Below, one piece after another: positions 62,286 through 64,000 of a stretch of DNA of 64,000 nucleotides; within the stretch, counting starts at the first letter, position 1, and each line of letters starts with the position of its first letter. The stretch is from NCBI GenBank assembly GCA_017537175.1, contig JAFYLH010000026.1:1-64000 (forward strand), written 5' to 3'. Below the pieces are notes generated by a model, which did not search any database, was not told the DNA's origin, and saw only the letters and a list, made by a program, of their open reading frames with translations. The DNA comes from Clostridia bacterium. GTDB lineage: Bacteria > Bacillota > Clostridia > Oscillospirales > CAG-272. The translations under genes and the position numbers were made by a program.

Positions 62286-63166
62286 CAGTTAAACGCCGCA
62301 TCCAGCGAATTATTCAATAACAGAGACTCATCAATGCCAAATACCTCATTTATTAATCTAAGCTCTTTTTTGATATCGGTATCAGACACAGACATATTAT
62401 CCGAGTTTACGGTCACGGTAATACCGTAATCAATATATTTTTTAATAGGATAATCTCTTATATTACCTATAACACGGGTATTCAGATTGCTTGTGGGACA
62501 CATTTCAAGAGGAACAGAGCTATACCTTAACAGCTTCATTACAGCCTCGTCCTCTATTGCTCTGACACCGTGACCTATACGGCTTGCTCCCATATTTATT
62601 GCATCCCGTATGCTCTCGGGTCCGTCAGCCTCGCCTGCGTGGATTGTATATGGAACACCCATCCTCTGTGCCGCCTCAAAGAGATGCTTATAGCCACAGG
62701 TAGGGAAGAGAGCTTCTGCTCCTGCAAGGTCAAGAGCAACTACGCCTTTGCCCATATAATCGCCGCAAAGCCTGAGGGTCTCCTCGTTTTCACCGCCTCG
62801 CATACAGCAGAGTATCAGGCGGTAATTTTCTTTTAAACCCTTGCGGGCGGCCTCTATGACCTGGCTTTGTGTCAGCCCCCTTTTGCAATGCAGCTGCGGA
62901 GCAAAACGAATCTCGCAGTAGCGGTAATCGGTCTCATAGCAGAGCTTTTCGACTGCATAGGTTATGGCATCCTCTGTCTGCAAAAGGGTAAGCGGAAACT
63001 CAAAGCACCTCAAATACTCATTGAGATCACGGCAGTCCTTGGGACACCTAAGCATACTTATTAAATTTTTCGGAATTTCTATATCCTGCATACGGCAAAG
63101 CTCTTTTACGCAATTCTCTGACAAAGAGCCGTCAAGATGCAGGTGGAGATCAATATATTTATTCAT
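62285..63166 (-). CDS. add: Adenosine deaminase
   Basis: 293 residues from ATG at 63166. Zinc ligands HLHLDGS are at 8-14, HAGEADG near 175, the catalytic Glu and His in IGHGVRA near 198, and NSDNMS near 252-257. It converts adenosine to inosine, or adenine to hypoxanthine in close relatives. A longer ORF reaches 63364 but its extra part covers a consensus promoter and a repeat, so the short form is chosen. The promoter places the transcript start at the ATG (leaderless). Confidence 0.9.
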   Translation of the reverse strand: MNKYIDLHLHLDGSLSENCVKELCRMQDIEIPKNLISMLRCPKDCRDLNEYLRCFEFPLTLLQTEDAITYAVEKLCYETDYRYCEIRFAPQLHCKRGLTQSQVIEAARKGLKENYRLILCCMRGGENEETLRLCGDYMGKGVVALDLAGAEALFPTCGYKHLFEAAQRMGVPYTIHAGEADGPESIRDAINMGASRIGHGVRAIEDEAVMKLLRYSSVPLEMCPTSNLNTRVIGNIRDYPIKKYIDYGITVTVNSDNMSVSDTDIKKELRLINEVFGIDESLLLNNSLDAAFN

Positions 63167-63172
63167 AGCTTT

Positions 63173-63201
63173 ATTATATCCAATATCTTCACCTCTGTCA
63201 A
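63173..63201 (-). promoter_or_regulatory. Leaderless promoter of add
   Basis: On the minus strand TTGACA (63196-63201), 17 bp, TATAAT (63173-63178), only 6 nt before the ATG, so transcription should begin at or next to the start codon. Confidence 0.8.
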
Positions 63202-63228
63202 CAGATTTCATATATTGATAATAGCAGA

Positions 63229-63274
63229 AGCCTCCCTTGCCTAAAGGGAGGGGGACCGCTTGCGGTTGAGGGAT
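63229..63274. repeat. CCTCCC palindromic intergenic repeat
   Basis: CCTCCCTT / AAGGGAGG (63231-63251) followed by ACCGC-TT-GCGGT and GAGGGATA. This is the layout of a common dispersed repeat in gut Clostridia; a small non-autonomous element is possible. Confidence 0.6.
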
Positions 63275-63318
63275 ATCTGACCGTATAGGTCCTCTGCAAT
63301 AAACCACGGAGAAAAATA

Positions 63319-63546
63319 ATGGATAGATATAACAGATATACCCCCAGGGTCTGCCCCTGCCCAAGGCCTATGCCCAGGGAGGATGCCGAATACTGTGTAT
63401 GCACCTCACAGCCCATATCTCTTGCTATGGGATATGTACCTGTACAGGAATTTAAAAACATCTACAGGTGCTGCGAGGGACTTGACAAGGGAACGCTCTT
63501 TGCAGACCTGTATAAGCCTTACTGTATGGGAGGATGCCGCCGATGA
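63319..63546 (+). CDS. cotJA: Spore coat protein CotJA
   Basis: 75 residues, the usual length. MGYVPVQEFKNIY and GTLFADLYKPY are the characteristic CotJA patterns. CotJA is part of the inner spore coat and needs CotJC. First gene of cotJABC; the stop overlaps cotJB (ATGA). RBS ACGGAGAAAAATA. Proof that the organism sporulates or descends from sporulators. Confidence 0.93.
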   Translation: MDRYNRYTPRVCPCPRPMPREDAEYCVCTSQPISLAMGYVPVQEFKNIYRCCEGLDKGTLFADLYKPYCMGGCRR

Positions 63547-63788
63547 GAGAGGAAATTATGAGAGAGCTGCAATGTGTCAGCTTTGCTATGGATGAGCTGA
63601 GGCTCTTTATCGACACCCACCCCGACTGCACCGAGGCAATAGCCCTGTTTAACGAATATGCCGCTAAGCGCGAGGAGCTCAAATGCCGTCACAATACCGA
63701 GATATCCCCCTTGGGCGGATATGACGCAGAGGAAAGCGATTGTTGGCGCTGGGTAGATAACAGCGCCTGGAAGGGAGGATACAACTGA
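63543..63788 (+). CDS. cotJB: Spore coat protein CotJB
   Basis: 81 residues. FAMDELRLFIDTHPDCTEAIALF-NEY (given in parts: DELRLFIDTHP and ALFNEY) and GGYD are typical of CotJB. The start at 63543 is 8-9 nt after GGGAGG and overlaps the cotJA stop. Its own stop overlaps the cotJC start (TGATG). Confidence 0.93.
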   Translation: MREEIMRELQCVSFAMDELRLFIDTHPDCTEAIALFNEYAAKREELKCRHNTEISPLGGYDAEESDCWRWVDNSAWKGGYN

Positions 63789-64000
63789 TGTGGGAGTATG
63801 AAAAGCGATTACAGTTCCCTGTGAACATCAAAACCCCCGATGCACGGGCGGCAAAGGTGATATGCAGTCAGTACGGAGGTCCCGATGGTGAGCTTGGTGC
63901 ATCACTCAGATATTTTTCGCAGAGCTATGCTATGTCTAACAATAAGGTAGCAAACTTACTGCGAGACATAGCTACCGAAGAGCTTGCTCACCTCGAAATG
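63788..64000 (+). CDS. cotJC: CotJC, manganese catalase-like spore coat protein (partial)
   Basis: The first 71 residues are visible before the window ends. MWEYEKRLQFPV, QYGGPDGELGASLRYFSQ (parts GGPDGELGA and LRYFSQ) and ATEELAHLEM match CotJC, a manganese-catalase-family protein; the Glu of EELAHLEM is a metal ligand. Coupled to cotJB. Confidence 0.93.
   Translation, partial: MWEYEKRLQFPVNIKTPDARAAKVICSQYGGPDGELGASLRYFSQSYAMSNNKVANLLRDIATEELAHLEM

Noticed and set aside
62285-63364. Adenosine deaminase starting at 63364
   Set aside because: The extra 66 residues would be encoded by a palindromic repeat and the promoter; family homology begins at the ATG at 63166.

Overview
The window comes from the chromosome of a spore-forming, low-to-mid GC Firmicute, most likely an uncultured gut or rumen Clostridia (Oscillospirales-like) genome. 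The support is a cotJABC spore-coat operon at the right edge, strong AAGGAGG ribosome sites, sigma-A promoters with 17-bp spacers, an L-box lysine riboswitch, energy-coupling-factor (ECF) transporters, nine S-layer-homology (SLH) proteins and cell-wall-anchored proteins.

Left region (1-7.3 kb): two tRNA clusters (an unassigned partial tRNA, Gly, Cys; then Val, Asp, Gly) flank a small lipoprotein and a small membrane protein. A ROK sugar kinase sits between two arrays of short hairpins. Next comes an untranslated transcript of about 470 nt with its own promoter and terminator (candidate large structured RNA). A coupled operon follows: sodium symporter, HAD phosphatase, MmcQ/YjbR protein and radical SAM protein.

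Surface and regulation region (7.3-23.2 kb): two SLH genes on the minus strand diverge from an AgrA/AgrC-like LytTR two-component system. The shared intergenic region holds paired 21-bp-spaced TGGTGCAA repeats, probable LytTR operators. The response regulator is frameshifted by an apparent extra TA. A MarR-repressor/heterodimeric ABC exporter operon with a clear MarR operator follows, then three SLH-DUF4838 genes, two of which share nearly identical SLH regions.

Housekeeping and second surface region (23.2-40 kb): ribU-like S component, lepA, hemW, cardiolipin synthase, then a coupled operon of a PHP-type phosphatase and two unusual MutS-family ATPases whose Walker B motif reads NE instead of DE. 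Four SLH-SGNH hydrolase genes follow, with a SIS-domain protein and a second bidirectional hairpin array among them.

Biosynthesis region (40-51.6 kb): dapA-dapB-lysA under a lysine riboswitch with a TIM-barrel isomerase downstream, a U32 peptidase, a zinc-ribbon/YARHG protein paired with an SH3-amidase lipoprotein, two membrane proteins, tadA and a DMT transporter.

Cobalamin-type region (51.6-61 kb): a cobalamin-riboswitch-like aptamer with a terminator precedes a long operon. It encodes a small HNH-associated-repeat protein, a secreted repeat protein, a wall-anchored alpha/alpha-barrel protein, a FecR-DUF4430 protein, a fused double ECF ATPase, an S component, EcfT, a membrane-tethered DUF4430 protein and a second S component. 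The barrel plus DUF4430 combination resembles a split bacterial version of vertebrate intrinsic factor/transcobalamin, coupled to ECF import. This is the most interesting system in the window. The right end holds a LysR regulator, adenosine deaminase (probably leaderless) and cotJABC.
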